Shown here in pieces: positions 18,982 through 27,548 of a stretch of DNA of 27,624 nucleotides (the first letter of the stretch is position 1; the number at the start of each line of letters is the position of its first letter). The notes below the pieces were generated by a model. The model was not told where the DNA came from. It did no database searches and worked only from the letters and a program-made list of their open reading frames with translations. The DNA is from Chara braunii (taxonomy: Eukaryota > Streptophyta > Charophyceae > Charales > Characeae): positions 4,068,575 through 4,096,198 of the forward strand of contig BFEA01000018.1 in NCBI GenBank assembly GCA_003427395.1. The letters run 5' to 3'. The position numbers and the translations under genes are program-made.

Positions 18982-19032
18982 AGCGAAATGAATTGCATGG
19001 GGTGCATTGGTCCACGGGTCAGGGCACCGTAA
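18982..19032 (+). CDS. Possible terminal exon
   Basis: After the strong acceptor at 18981 the phase-0 frame reads 16 codons (SEMNCMGCIGPRVRAP) to a TAA at 19030-19032. The phase matches the donor at 18391. It is short and without homology, so support comes only from splice signals and frame. Alternative splicing further downstream cannot be excluded. Confidence 0.4.
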   Translation, partial: SEMNCMGCIGPRVRAP

Positions 19033-20040
19033 AACGAACGCTGCTGATAAATCGTGATAATAATGATCCCAAAATGAGGGAGATTACATACACAGACGAG
19101 AGAGGGAGGAGGGAGCATAGACTTTGAGAGGGTGGAAGAGTCTCCTCCCTACAGCCCACTTCCTCTTCGGGCACTTCCTCCTCCTAGTAGCATAATCGTG
19201 CCTCAATCAGAGATCCANACGTCCCAGACAATGTAGACCAAGAGTGCCACGTNGCACAAGCAGACCAGTCATTAATCAGCAGCGTGANGACGAAGTTGAA
19301 GACACNAGGTACGTATCACGACCCCAACCACAGTCCTGAATCCTCCTTCCGAGTACTTGTCAAGCAGAACAGCAATACAGGCGCCTAGCGCCTTCCACCT
19401 CAGCAGCGGTCCTACGTGACAGCAGCCACGAAGTTGACACGTGGCATCTGCCACGTCAACAACCCTTAAGACAGTAGTCCGCCAGCCAGCATGCTGGACG
19501 CACAGCACGCTCAAGCCACGAACCAGCGATGAGCGCCGGTTGTCAAGTCCTCCCAGCAGCGTCTCGCCAGCAAGACAGCAGAGAGCCGGCGTTGACGCAA
19601 GAACGTCGAGTCAGCATAGACTCCAGACGAGAGTCCAGATGTCAAAGCCAGGAAGTCAACTCAATATGTAGTGTTGATGGCAGGGTGTGGACCCCAGCCC
19701 TCAAGTTAGACACGACCGAGATCAATTGTCGTCGACGGCCTGGATTGAGTTGAAACTGTAGCCTCCTTGGTCCACCGTTCTGACTGGGTACCTGCACACA
19801 TACAAGTCAATGCACACGACCAAGGGCCTGGGCGAGGTAACCTGGACCGACAGTTGACTTTGACCTTTGAATTTCCTGCTGTGTGTGGTCACACAGCACC
19901 CGCAGCGGCCTGAGGCCGAGCAGCGCGTGGTCGCACTGCTTGCTGGGCCTGGGCTTGGGTTACAGCGCCCAGGCCGCTGCTGAACGCGGCTTACTGCAAC
20001 GTCCATAGCTTTACGGAAAAAGTCCCAGTGTCAGTATTCC
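19033..20040. other. GC-rich non-coding region with N's
   Basis: No gene is supported. Four single N's (19218, 19253, 19288, 19306) mark uncertain bases. The stretch contains many TTGAC/GTCAA words, a hairpin GTTGACACGTGGC/GCCACGTCAAC near 19434-19460, and a GC-rich inverted-repeat block at 19865-20000. It could be a regulatory or LTR-like segment. I found no paired LTR or primer binding site in the window. Confidence 0.35.
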
Positions 20041-20077
20041 CAAAGAAGAGTACCATCGCCCCTGCGCAAGGATGGCA
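20041..20077 (+). pseudogene. U6 snRNA-like fragment
   Basis: GCCCCTGCGCAAGGATG is identical over 17 bases to the U6 internal stem-loop region. With the preceding CAAAGAAGAGTACCATC it aligns to about 40 bases of U6 (ACAGAGA box to stem-loop) with roughly eight differences. Sequence before and after is not U6. It stops at the edge of foldback copy B. The same bases also form a hairpin, GCCCCTGC/GCAGGGGC, so partial coincidence is possible. Confidence 0.45.
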
Positions 20078-20081
20078 GGGG

Positions 20082-20192
20082 CTACCGTCTTCACCCGATT
20101 AGAACACCCGGTCATTATCGCTGCATCTGGGCCGAAAGTTGTGCCAAATACAGCTATAATGACCGGGTGTTCTATTCGGGTGAAGACGGTAG
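20082..20192 (+). mobile_element. Foldback element copy B (best preserved)
   Basis: The 37-bp terminal inverted repeats start CTACCGTCTTCACCCGATTA and are complementary at all but one position. Pairing continues for a few more bases with one further mismatch (GCTG/CAGC). The loop is about 27 bases and total length 111 bp. It is clearly homologous to 14848-14949 and to 9929-10030. No target duplication is certain. The near-perfect stem would give a miRNA-precursor-like hairpin if transcribed. Confidence 0.8.
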
Positions 20193-20307
20193 TCGAGGAA
20201 TGGTCAGAATTGAAAAAGAAAACAAGCGTGGTTTTCCTACCGAATTGTTTCACGGAAGGGCATTCTCACACTCATAAATTGTTTTGATTTTTTTTTTTGT
20301 TTTTTTC

Positions 20308-20683
20308 CAAACAGGTCCTTATGGTCCTGGCTCCATATCCATTCTGGGGAGCATCAGTCCGGTTCCTATTCCCCTGGCAAGTTGAAAAATGGTTACAACA
20401 TATTACTCACTCAACGCTTCCTTCCGTCTGGCCGAAGGACCCCTGACCATCATTGATTACTCCATTCTAAGGAGGATTGACTGTCAGCTTGCCCTGACCA
20501 TCTGTTCCTCTCAGGCTTCTACTTAGGGCCTGTCGAATGAGTCCCTGTATTATGAGAACAGTGGGGGGGTCCGCTCTGTGTTCTGTTGTTTATCCTTGTC
20601 CTTCCCTGTGTTTCCGGTCCTCCTTTTATTGATCACCATACATAGCCTTCAACCAGGTCACCTGAAAGGTACCCTTGTAGTCT
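20308..20683 (-). other. LINE 3' untranslated region
   Basis: Between the last recognisable ORF2 codons and the A-rich tail the minus strand has no sustained frame. It contains a run of seven C's and no second poly(A). This is the segment a LINE reverse transcriptase would recognise, but no structure is obvious. Confidence 0.5.
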
Positions 20684-20968
20684 TCATGATTGTGTCGGGT
20701 GCCATTTCTTCCATCTCAGTCTGTTGTCACCTATCGTTGCCACCTTGCCCTTTAGCAACCAGTTCCTTATGAAAGCACGTTTCTTGGTTGCTTGTCCTTC
20801 TGGTCTGTGCCTAGTGGACTTCACTATTCTCCGCCGTCTGCTCCTGATTTCCGTCTCTGCCATACTAAACAGTAGTGACCACATTTCTTCCCTTGCCACC
20901 TCTGTTCCCTCGATTGTCTGAGTGCACCTGCGTTTCCATATCACCCACAAAGCCAGCTTCCTAACCAT
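20684..20968 (-). pseudogene. LINE ORF2, C-terminal segment
   Basis: This 94-codon frame contains LALWVIWKRRCTQTIEG, resembling the Trp-rich C-terminal region that follows the zinc-binding domain in plant LINE reverse transcriptases, followed by a basic tail. It is in a different frame from the upstream segment at 21002, so a frameshift separates them. Confidence 0.55.
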
Positions 20969-21001
20969 ACTTCCCTGCTGCCTGTGATGTTGCTGGGGAT
21001 G

Positions 21002-21205
21002 TCAGTGAGTAATAGGATAGAGATAGCGGGGATGTTGGGGGGGGGTGGGCGAAGCGAACAGGATCGACCATAGCTCACGGACCTTCTTCCATATCCAGGT
21101 TGCTTCTGGGCATAAGAGGAGGCAACGGGGGATGTCTTCGGGTGAGTCGTTGTGGCACATTGAGCAGCATTCTGAGCTATTAGGATCAGAGTGTTTTCTT
21201 CTCAC
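21002..21205 (-). pseudogene. LINE ORF2, zf-RVT-like zinc-binding segment
   Basis: The segment carries CCSMCHNDSPEDIPRCLLLC and then PEATWIWKKV. That pattern (Cys pair, acidic stretch, Cys, aromatic W) is typical of the zinc-binding domain found C-terminal to plant LINE reverse transcriptases. The usual His before the last Cys is not evident; Arg-Cys stands there. It is shifted in frame against the preceding segment. Confidence 0.65.
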
Positions 21206-21522
21206 GTGTAGCCATTGGTTGACTGGAAGGGCTGCATGTGCTATTTAGCCATTGCATACTTCGGACTCTAATTGGTCTGATGAGAAGGTATTTGGTCCAT
21301 GTGATGGAGATGGGGGTCCTGGTATCTAGGTTCAGTATGGTTCTCCATTTTTCTGCCAGCCTTGGATTCAGGTCTCTGGTTTGTAACCCGAGGATATATC
21401 CGAGCTTAACGTCGTATTCTGTTATCGCCCTTGATTTACCGGCCACGCCCAGATCCCATATCCATTCCTTTGGGTCGAATTCTAGCTCTTTGATGCTGAG
21501 TTCCGGCCAGAATATAAACTAG
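21186..21522 (-). pseudogene. LINE ORF2, linker between RT and zinc-binding domain
   Basis: An open frame follows an in-frame TAG at its 5' side and holds about 110 codons (WPELSIKELEFDPKEWIWD and on to RSMQWLNSTC). The style matches the region between RT thumb and zf-RVT in plant LINEs. The 3' end overlaps the shifted zinc-binding frame. Confidence 0.5.
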
Positions 21523-21757
21523 GGTTTCTTGTGGGAGACTCTAACCTTCTTGAGGAGGTAGGTTTCTATTTGTTCGTGCTGTGGTGTTTTGTTTAGGACC
21601 TCTAGTTCATGTATGTTGTGTTTGTTGATGGGGTAGGATACGAAATTGGCCTGGTAGTTAGTCAAGTCCGGTTTTGACGCAAATCGATAGGCTCTTGTTG
21701 GTGGGGTCTGTGTGGTGAGTAGTCCTTAGCCTCCTGGTTTCCATGTATGTGTCTCTT

Positions 21758-22804
21758 TTAGGAGGGTCTCCATGGGGGGGGGATGCTTTGGAGGATTTCT
21801 GTCAGGTTGGTGGTCAGTAGGTGGCAACCTTTTAAGGGAGTGCGAAGGTCTTGTGCGGTGAGCCATTCTTGTCTGTCCTCAGACCACAGATGTTTGACCT
21901 GCCATACACCTCTCTCCGCCCAAGACAACCATCTCCGGTCTTTGGCCCGGACGGTCCACGGTCTGCCCTCTGCGTTTTTGATCCAGGGGTTGCAAAACAG
22001 GAGCTGTCGTAGAACTTCCTCTTTGTTGCTTCGGGGTTCTTTCTTTTCTGGTATCAGACGACGCCAGACCTTTAGGATCGGTGACCAGTTGGGGAGGGGT
22101 GTAATGGGGGGTTGAATGGGGGTCGCTGGGTTAGTTTTCCTTTCTGGTCTCCCATATTTGATTGTGCATTCCTTTGCTATGATCCAGAACAGGCCACTCA
22201 TGTTCGGTGGGGTCGCTATTGGTGCCAAACTCCTTATGCTGTCTACCGCCATCTTGGTCCATGGGAGGGCTTGTTTGGTTAGGATTTTGATTATCCATTT
22301 CATTTGGAGGGCGATCGCTTCTTGTTTAGGATCGATTATATCTAGCCCTCCTTGTGGTTTCCTGATGACAGCTTGCCAGGCTACCTTGTTTATGCAAGAG
22401 GTTCTGCTGGGATCGCCAGTCCACAGATAGCACCTGGCTCTAGCCTTCAGCTTCTTCAGGTCGTCGTCGGGGGGGCACCATATGGAGGCCATGTACCACA
22501 AAGTGGAGAATACTGTTGTGTTGATGATCAGGGTTGTCCCTAGCAGGGAGGCCTGGGCTTTGTTGCAGGTGGCTAGTCGGGTTATTGCTCTGGCGAGTAG
22601 AGTCTCCCCCATTCCTTGCCAGATGCCATCCTTGTTTACCATAATGCCTAGATATCGGAATGCTTGTTCGCCCGTAGTCCAAGACATTGGGGTGGATGGG
22701 TCTGGGGGTTGGGGGGGGGTGCCCTCTGCAAGCCACCACCCTTTTGTTTTCAACCAGTTAACCTTCATTTCTGAGGCGAGTTTGAAGGCTTCCATGGCGC
22801 GCAC
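21758..22804 (-). pseudogene. LINE ORF2, RT palm/thumb C-terminal part
   Basis: A 348-codon frame starts within the RT domain. EAFKLASEMKVNWLKTKG corresponds to motif D, FRYLGI to motif E, and GGLDIIDPKQEAIALQMKWI to the conserved stretch after the palm in plant LINE polymerases. It ends near a nine-G run (21774-21782), where a base-count change would explain the loss of frame. Its own upstream reading can be followed back past 22804 to about 22850. Confidence 0.85.
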
Positions 22805-23202
22805 CAGGACCTGGAAGGAAGAGTTATTAATGCTGATGAGGATCGTGAGTTTGCGAACATTTGTGTTGTGGGGAGAGCAAAGTCATGGAGGGGGTTGTGA
22901 TTTTGGTCGGCCAGGCGGTCTATGGATGGGTTCTCGCGCAGGAAAGACGCTATGGCTTCCATTATGAACATAAATATTGGGGGTGCAAGGGGGCCGCCTT
23001 GTCGGACCGATCTCGATATCGGGTAGCTATCAGACAATATTCTGTTTATCTGGACCCTGCCCGTGGCATCCCCGTATGGTACTCTAACCCACTCTCTGAA
23101 AATTGGGCCGACTCCCATCTTCTTCATGCAATTGTGGACGAAGTCCCAGTTGACTTGATCGTATGCCTTTTCAAAGTCGAAGAATAGGATCGTTGCTTGC
23201 AT
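22765..23202 (-). pseudogene. LINE ORF2, RT motifs A and B
   Basis: DFEKAYDQVNWDF is RT motif A with the first catalytic Asp. RQGGPLAPPIFMFIMEA is motif B. Where motif C (F/YADD) should follow, the frame reads FALPTTQMFA and neither other frame supplies ADD. The active-site Asp pair therefore appears lost. An in-frame TGA (23205-23203) separates it from the upstream RT segment, and a frameshift from the downstream one. Confidence 0.85.
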
Positions 23203-23855
23203 TCATTTTTTTGTGATCGTCTTTGCAGCCTTGTTTATACCCATCACATTATCCAGGATGTATCGACCCGGGATAAAACCTGCTTGGTCGATGTGAAAGC
23301 AGTTGTTTGTTAGTTTTATGATTCTGTTGGCTAATGGTTTTGCTAGGATTTTGTACGGCGTTGTGAGAAGTGAGATTGGTTTGTAGTTCTTGAGGTCCTC
23401 CTTGTCGCTCTTTTTGTATATTAGCGACACTACACTGGTGCTTAGGAATTGACCCAGGCCTCTTTTTTCTTTGCTATCATTGATGAAGTTCAAGAGGTCG
23501 TTGCCCAAAGTTGGCCGGAACTGGATCCATAATTCTTTGGACAGGCCATCGATTCCGGGTGCTTTGTCGTTTCCCATCTGGGACAAGGCTGTGTGAAGTT
23601 CACCTATGGTGATTGGTTTATCCAAGTCCTCTGTTTGTTCTTGGGTGATCGTTCTCTCTAGGTAGGTCATCATGTACTGACGGGCGTTGATATTCGTTGT
23701 TGGAGGGGGGGAGGGGGTTTTACACTCGTAGAGGTCGGCGGAGAAGGACCTGGCTATTCTTACCATGTCTGCACCGACTGACTTTGTCGTGCCCTGGTCT
23801 GCTAGGTCCTTCAGCCCCTCGATTGTGTTGTTCCTTGCGTTGGCCTTGATCTTGG
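23203..23855 (-). pseudogene. LINE ORF2, RT N-terminal (fingers) segment
   Basis: The segment contains GNDKAPGIDGLSKELW (RT motif 0/1), VVSLIYKKSDKEDLKNYKPI with the usual KPISLL (motif 2), and ILDNVMGINKAAKTI. The frame can be read upstream of the ATG at 23766 to a nine-base A/T homopolymer at 23856-23864, where a one-base loss breaks continuity with the endonuclease linker. It ends at a TGA directly before motif A. Confidence 0.85.
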
Positions 23856-23896
23856 AAAAAAAAACTTGGACATGGATTGATTTAGTATGTAGTCAT

Positions 23897-24451
23897 TCAT
23901 TCGGGCGCGTATCTGTAGGCCTTTGAGTTCCCATCTTCGTTTAGTTTGTCCTTGGTAGGTTGGAGTAGGTTATGGTAGAAGGAGTTGGAGGGATTGGATG
24001 CTAGGTTGGTTTCTGGGATGTCGAGTGTGACTTGTAGTTCTTCCTTCCTGTGTTTACGTTCTGTTGCTATGCTTCTAGACTTTGTTGAGACCGTCTGAGC
24101 TAGGTCCATATAGCTGTCTATGAACCATTTTCGCCTGTCTAGGCTGTTCTTCTCGTCTTGTTGTATGAACCACCAGGTCCATCTGTCTGCCTCAGTCATA
24201 CGTTCTGTGGAGAGGAGTGAGTTGTTGAGTCTGAAGAAGCCTTGCCCTCTTTCTACCAGAGAGTTGAAGTTCAGGAGCAAGTAGGTTGGTTTGTGGTCGA
24301 GCCCCTTAAAGTCTGCTGCTGGTAGGGTACCGGCCTCCTTGATTGCCCCCTGCAGCGTGTCGGAAATCAAGAAGTTGATTTGTGATAGTGACGTGTGGTT
24401 AGAGCGGTTCCTCTTGACTAGGGAGAAGGTTTTCTTGCGTGGGTGGAGGAT
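23897..24451 (-). pseudogene. LINE ORF2, end of endonuclease and linker
   Basis: The segment starts after an in-frame TGA (24454-24452) that probably replaced a Trp codon. HTSLSQINFLISDTLQ and then LDHKPTYLLL correspond to the C-terminal endonuclease motifs (SDH-type box, with LDH here). A long charged linker follows. Near 23930 the frame is lost again: the next 25 codons continue in another frame. Confidence 0.75.
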
Positions 24452-24454
24452 TCA

Positions 24455-24715
24455 GAATGGGTCGACCAGGTCGAACTCTGTCATGATGTTCCTTAGGTGA
24501 GTGCTCTGTCTTGTAGGCCCCGACAGCACTGTCCGGGAGATGCGATCCAGGCTAGGGTCCAACGTGGTGTTCCAGTCACCTGCTATAATTAGCGGTAGGG
24601 GGGTCGGGAGTTGTGATTTGATGTGGTAGAAAAAAACTAGGCGCTCGGCTTCCGCATTGGGGGCGTATAGGTTTAGGATCCTGATCTCTTCCCCTTGCCA
24701 TGTAGTTTGGATCCA
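24455..24715 (-). pseudogene. LINE ORF2, central endonuclease segment
   Basis: Frameshifted relative to the segment at 24673-25107, this piece reads LNLYAPNAEAERL and then IIAGDWNTTLDPSLDR. GDWN is the conserved catalytic-core motif of APE-type LINE endonucleases. It runs to the TGA at 24454-24452. Confidence 0.8.
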
Positions 24716-25107
24716 TGACCATCTTTGCCTTCCGCTGTGCCTCCTTCGTCATTACTTACCAGACCCTCATACCAGATTTTGGAGGTAGTTGGTATAAGGA
24801 TTGCTGTGCCGCGGTTGCTTTGGTCCGCTTTGTTGGACCACAGTGTGAAAGGGCACCCCCCTAGGCTTTTCTCCACGGTCCTCTTTATTCTTGTGTGGTT
24901 AGTGAGGTTGGATAGGTGGGTCTCTTGTAGGAGAATGACGTCGGGTTTGGGCTTTCTTTTGTCTGTCAGGCCGAGTCTGATGTCTCGTAGTTTGTCGTGT
25001 TCGGTGAGAATGTTGCCCAAGCCGTTGACGTTCCAGCCGTGGATCGTCAGTCCTTTTGCTTGCCAGTCCGTTCTCACCGTACCAGAGTGGTTATTGTTGT
25101 CACCCAT
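24673..25107 (-). pseudogene. LINE ORF2, endonuclease N-terminus
   Basis: This begins with MGDNNNHSGTVR. HGWNVNGLGN carries the conserved Asn, and DVILLQETHLSN has the catalytic Glu of the QETH motif. RGTAILIP is also typical of AP-type LINE endonucleases. Frame is lost near residue 128. The first 80 codons are repeated, nearly identically, at 25226-25462. Confidence 0.85.
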
Positions 25108-25512
25108 TTGATTACGTCTGACGGGTTGCTGTGTGCAAATTTTCTTTTTTATTTTCTTTGGGGTGGCGGTTGTGGTGTGGAGTTCAGTTGGGGGGGGGCG
25201 TTGGGGTCTCTAATTAGCCACTGTNCTCCACGGTCCTCTTTATTCTTGTGTGGTTAGTGAGGTTGGATAGGTGGGTCTCTTGTAGGAGAATGACGTCGGG
25301 TTTGGGCTTTCTTTTGTCTGTCAGGCCGAGTCTGATGTCTCGTAGTTTGTCGTGTTCGGTGAGAATGTTGCCCAAGCCGTTGACGTTCCAGCCGTGGATC
25401 GTCAGTCCTTTTGCTTGCCAGTCCGTTCTCACCGTACCAGAGTGGTTATTGTTGTCACCCATTTGATTACGTCTGACGTTTTGCTGTGTGCAAATTTTCT
25501 TTTTTATTTTCT

Positions 25513-25518
<6 letters not shown>
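24871..25518. repeat. ~290-bp direct duplication around an N
   Basis: 24871-25163 and 25226-25518 are nearly identical (for example GACGGGTTGC against GACGTTTTGC). The second copy begins one base after the N at 25225 and ends in a 39-G run (25515-25553). The unique stretch 25164-25224 resembles what follows the G run. It looks like two contigs or alleles joined badly at an unresolved G-rich tract. Confidence 0.8.

Positions 25519-25553
<35 letters not shown>
25515..25553. repeat. Poly(G) run of 39
   Basis: Uninterrupted G's lie between LINE ORF1 and ORF2. The sister copy at 25160 onward has a shorter, interrupted G-rich sequence instead. The run length is probably not reliable. Confidence 0.85.
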
Positions 25554-25555
<2 letters not shown>

Positions 25556-25564
25556 TTGGGTTCT

Positions 25565-26845
25565 CTAATCAGCCGTTGCCGTGGTCCTTGTGTTGTTAGC
25601 TCTGATTCCTCCGGTTTCTCCACTGTCGTCATTTGCCCTTCTCCCGGTGGCAGATCCCAGGCTGTATCCCCCCATGTTGCCGTCAGTTGCTGGGGTGGTA
25701 CCGGTCCCGTCACTGCCCGGGGATATCTTGTCGTTCAACCCTTCGTCGTCGTCGTATTCGCCCATGTGCCTATCCTCGTCTTTCGGTTCCAGGTAAAGCG
25801 GCTCAGCTTCATCCTATAGGGAGTGTTCTGTGAAGAGGATGTGGGATCTGATGATGGCGGCCAGGGAATCAGCCATGACCTCCGTCGGGCACATCTTGCC
25901 TGCAAGTGTGCTGTATGGCAGGGCGGTCACAGTGTTCCATGCTCTCCACATCTGCCCTTCGTGCAACCTCGATTTTTCTTCTAGTTTTACAAGGATTGGT
26001 TCAAAAGATTTGGGTGTGGCGAGTTCCTGGTTGATCTCGTCTGAGTCTTTCCCGAGGGGAGCGGGGATTCCGAAGACTCCTAGGGGGGAGTCTTCGTTGT
26101 TTTTTTTCCTGATTGTTCTGGCCAATGTCCGGTGGTCTCCCGAAGTCGGGAAGGCGAAGGATACGTCTGTGGCTACCTGCCACTCCCCGAACTTCTTTCT
26201 GTACCGGATGGGGACCAGGGGTCTGACTGGCTTGATGGTTTTTCGATCTGAGGTAGCTTTCTCAGTGACATGGGGGGGCTTGTTGTCTGCCACATTTTGG
26301 ATGGTGCAGTATTCCTTTCTGTGGCTTTTTCGGTATTCCATGTTCTGATCAAACAGGCACTTTGTCGGAGCTGCGACGATGGCGATCTCCTGTTTGAGCG
26401 ATCGCTGCTCGTTGCCATTTCCTATTGTATCCGTCGTGAGTTTTCTGGATCTCTTGACCCTACCCTTTGATGGCTTCCACTTCTTCGGTACCATGTCTCT
26501 GATTGGGTCCTTGTGGGCCTGAGTTTCTGCACTGGATCCGGACTCAGAGCTCGAGTTGTCTCTTTCCCTCTTCTTCTCGCGATATCTGAAGACGCTCAAT
26601 TCTGACAACTCACTCTGTTCTCTCAGGATGTCGTAGGTGTTCGTGAATGTGTGGATGTCTGCTACCGGGCCTTTGCTGCTCCGGCCTGTCTTCTCCTGAT
26701 GCTTCATGCACGCCACTCTGATGTCGAATTCTTTCTCCCTCTCATTTCTGGCTCTTTCCAGATATTCCTGCAGCCAAGCAATGGGGGAATCTCCCTGTTC
26801 TTTCGATTTGCCTTCCCTGTCGCTCTTGGAGGGAGATATGTCCAT
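25565..26845 (-). pseudogene. LINE ORF1, C-terminal segment
   Basis: A frame of 343 codons starts MDISPSKSD, with a helical, charged N-terminal part (EYLERARNEREKEFD) and no enzymatic motif. An in-frame TAG (25816-25814) interrupts it, after which the same frame continues about 80 codons through an acidic stretch (GEYDDDEGL) to a stop at about 25565. Its position between zinc knuckle and endonuclease fits an ORF1/gag-like RNA-binding protein of the LINE. Upstream, the frame reads back to the A run near 26958-26967. Confidence 0.65.
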
Positions 26846-26871
26846 TCCTTTGTGGGTACAGTCTCGATCTC

Positions 26872-27222
26872 TTATTGGACTGGGGTCTGATTCCGTCGGG
26901 TTTTCCTGTGAGCTCTGTGTGTTAGGAAGGGGGTTTCCCTTTTCTGTTGAGCTGTTCTTTCTTTTTTTTTTCCGGCTCGGTGTCTCGGTTTTCTCCTTGT
27001 GTGGGGAGGCCTATCTCTTGAGGGAGGGGCCGGTCTGTAGGGTGCGTCCAGGATGTCGTTGTCCTCTTCTCGCTTGGCCAGGGCGTCTGCGGACTGCTGT
27101 CTAATTGACTCAAGGTCCCACAACAGGTCTTCGTGTTTCTTTTCTTCTCTGATCGCGCGGGAGTCCACCACCGGGTCTGAGTATATTTTCCTTGGGATTC
27201 CTGTTATCTTCTTTGCTCCCAC
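26872..27222 (-). pseudogene. LINE ORF1, middle segment
   Basis: The frame reads IREEKKHEDLLWDLESIRQQ, a probable coiled coil, then a Pro/Arg-rich basic stretch ending in GKKKERTAQQKRE. The run of ten A's on the minus strand at about 26958-26967 is where a base-count change would link it to the C-terminal segment. It overlaps the zinc-knuckle frame at its 5' end in another frame. Confidence 0.55.
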
Positions 27223-27548
27223 GTGGTGCCATTTGCTGTCTGATGGTGGAAAAATGTTTGGCTGTTTGATTGTCGGGGTCGCGTTCGTGACTTAGGCTCT
27301 GGGATATTGTCATCGAAGACCCAGCCATTGTAATCTGGGTAATTGACGGACCAGATACCTTTGGCCTCTTCAACCTCGAGCATATTCTGTCTCAGTTTTT
27401 TTTGTTCAGGGGAGCGTGGGCATTTGGGATCTGTTCCCAGGTGGCCTCTTTCTCTACACGTGAAGCAGATTGGCGAGGCTTTGGTAGACACTGTTACTGA
27501 CGTGACTTTGTCTCCAATGAGACATTGCCTGTTACATCTTCGACGCAC
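27204..27548 (-). pseudogene. LINE ORF1, zinc-knuckle segment
   Basis: CFTCRERGHLGTDPKC gives a CX2CX4HX6C knuckle (Cys 28, Cys 31, His 36, Cys 43), longer in the last spacing than the usual CX4C. IWSVNYPDYNGWVFDDN follows. The first codon is GTG and an in-frame TAA lies about 20 bases further upstream, so the real start is lost or outside the visible frame. Such knuckles in LINE ORF1 proteins bind nucleic acid. Confidence 0.7.

Noticed and set aside
20011-20287. Open frames on both strands reading VFTR.EHPVII-like peptides, also seen at 14794-14979
   Set aside because: The peptide similarity is explained by the shared non-coding foldback element, which reads similarly on both strands because its arms are complementary.
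24725-25466. Plus-strand open frames over the LINE, duplicated
   Set aside because: Antisense shadows of the endonuclease; the duplication reflects the probable assembly join.
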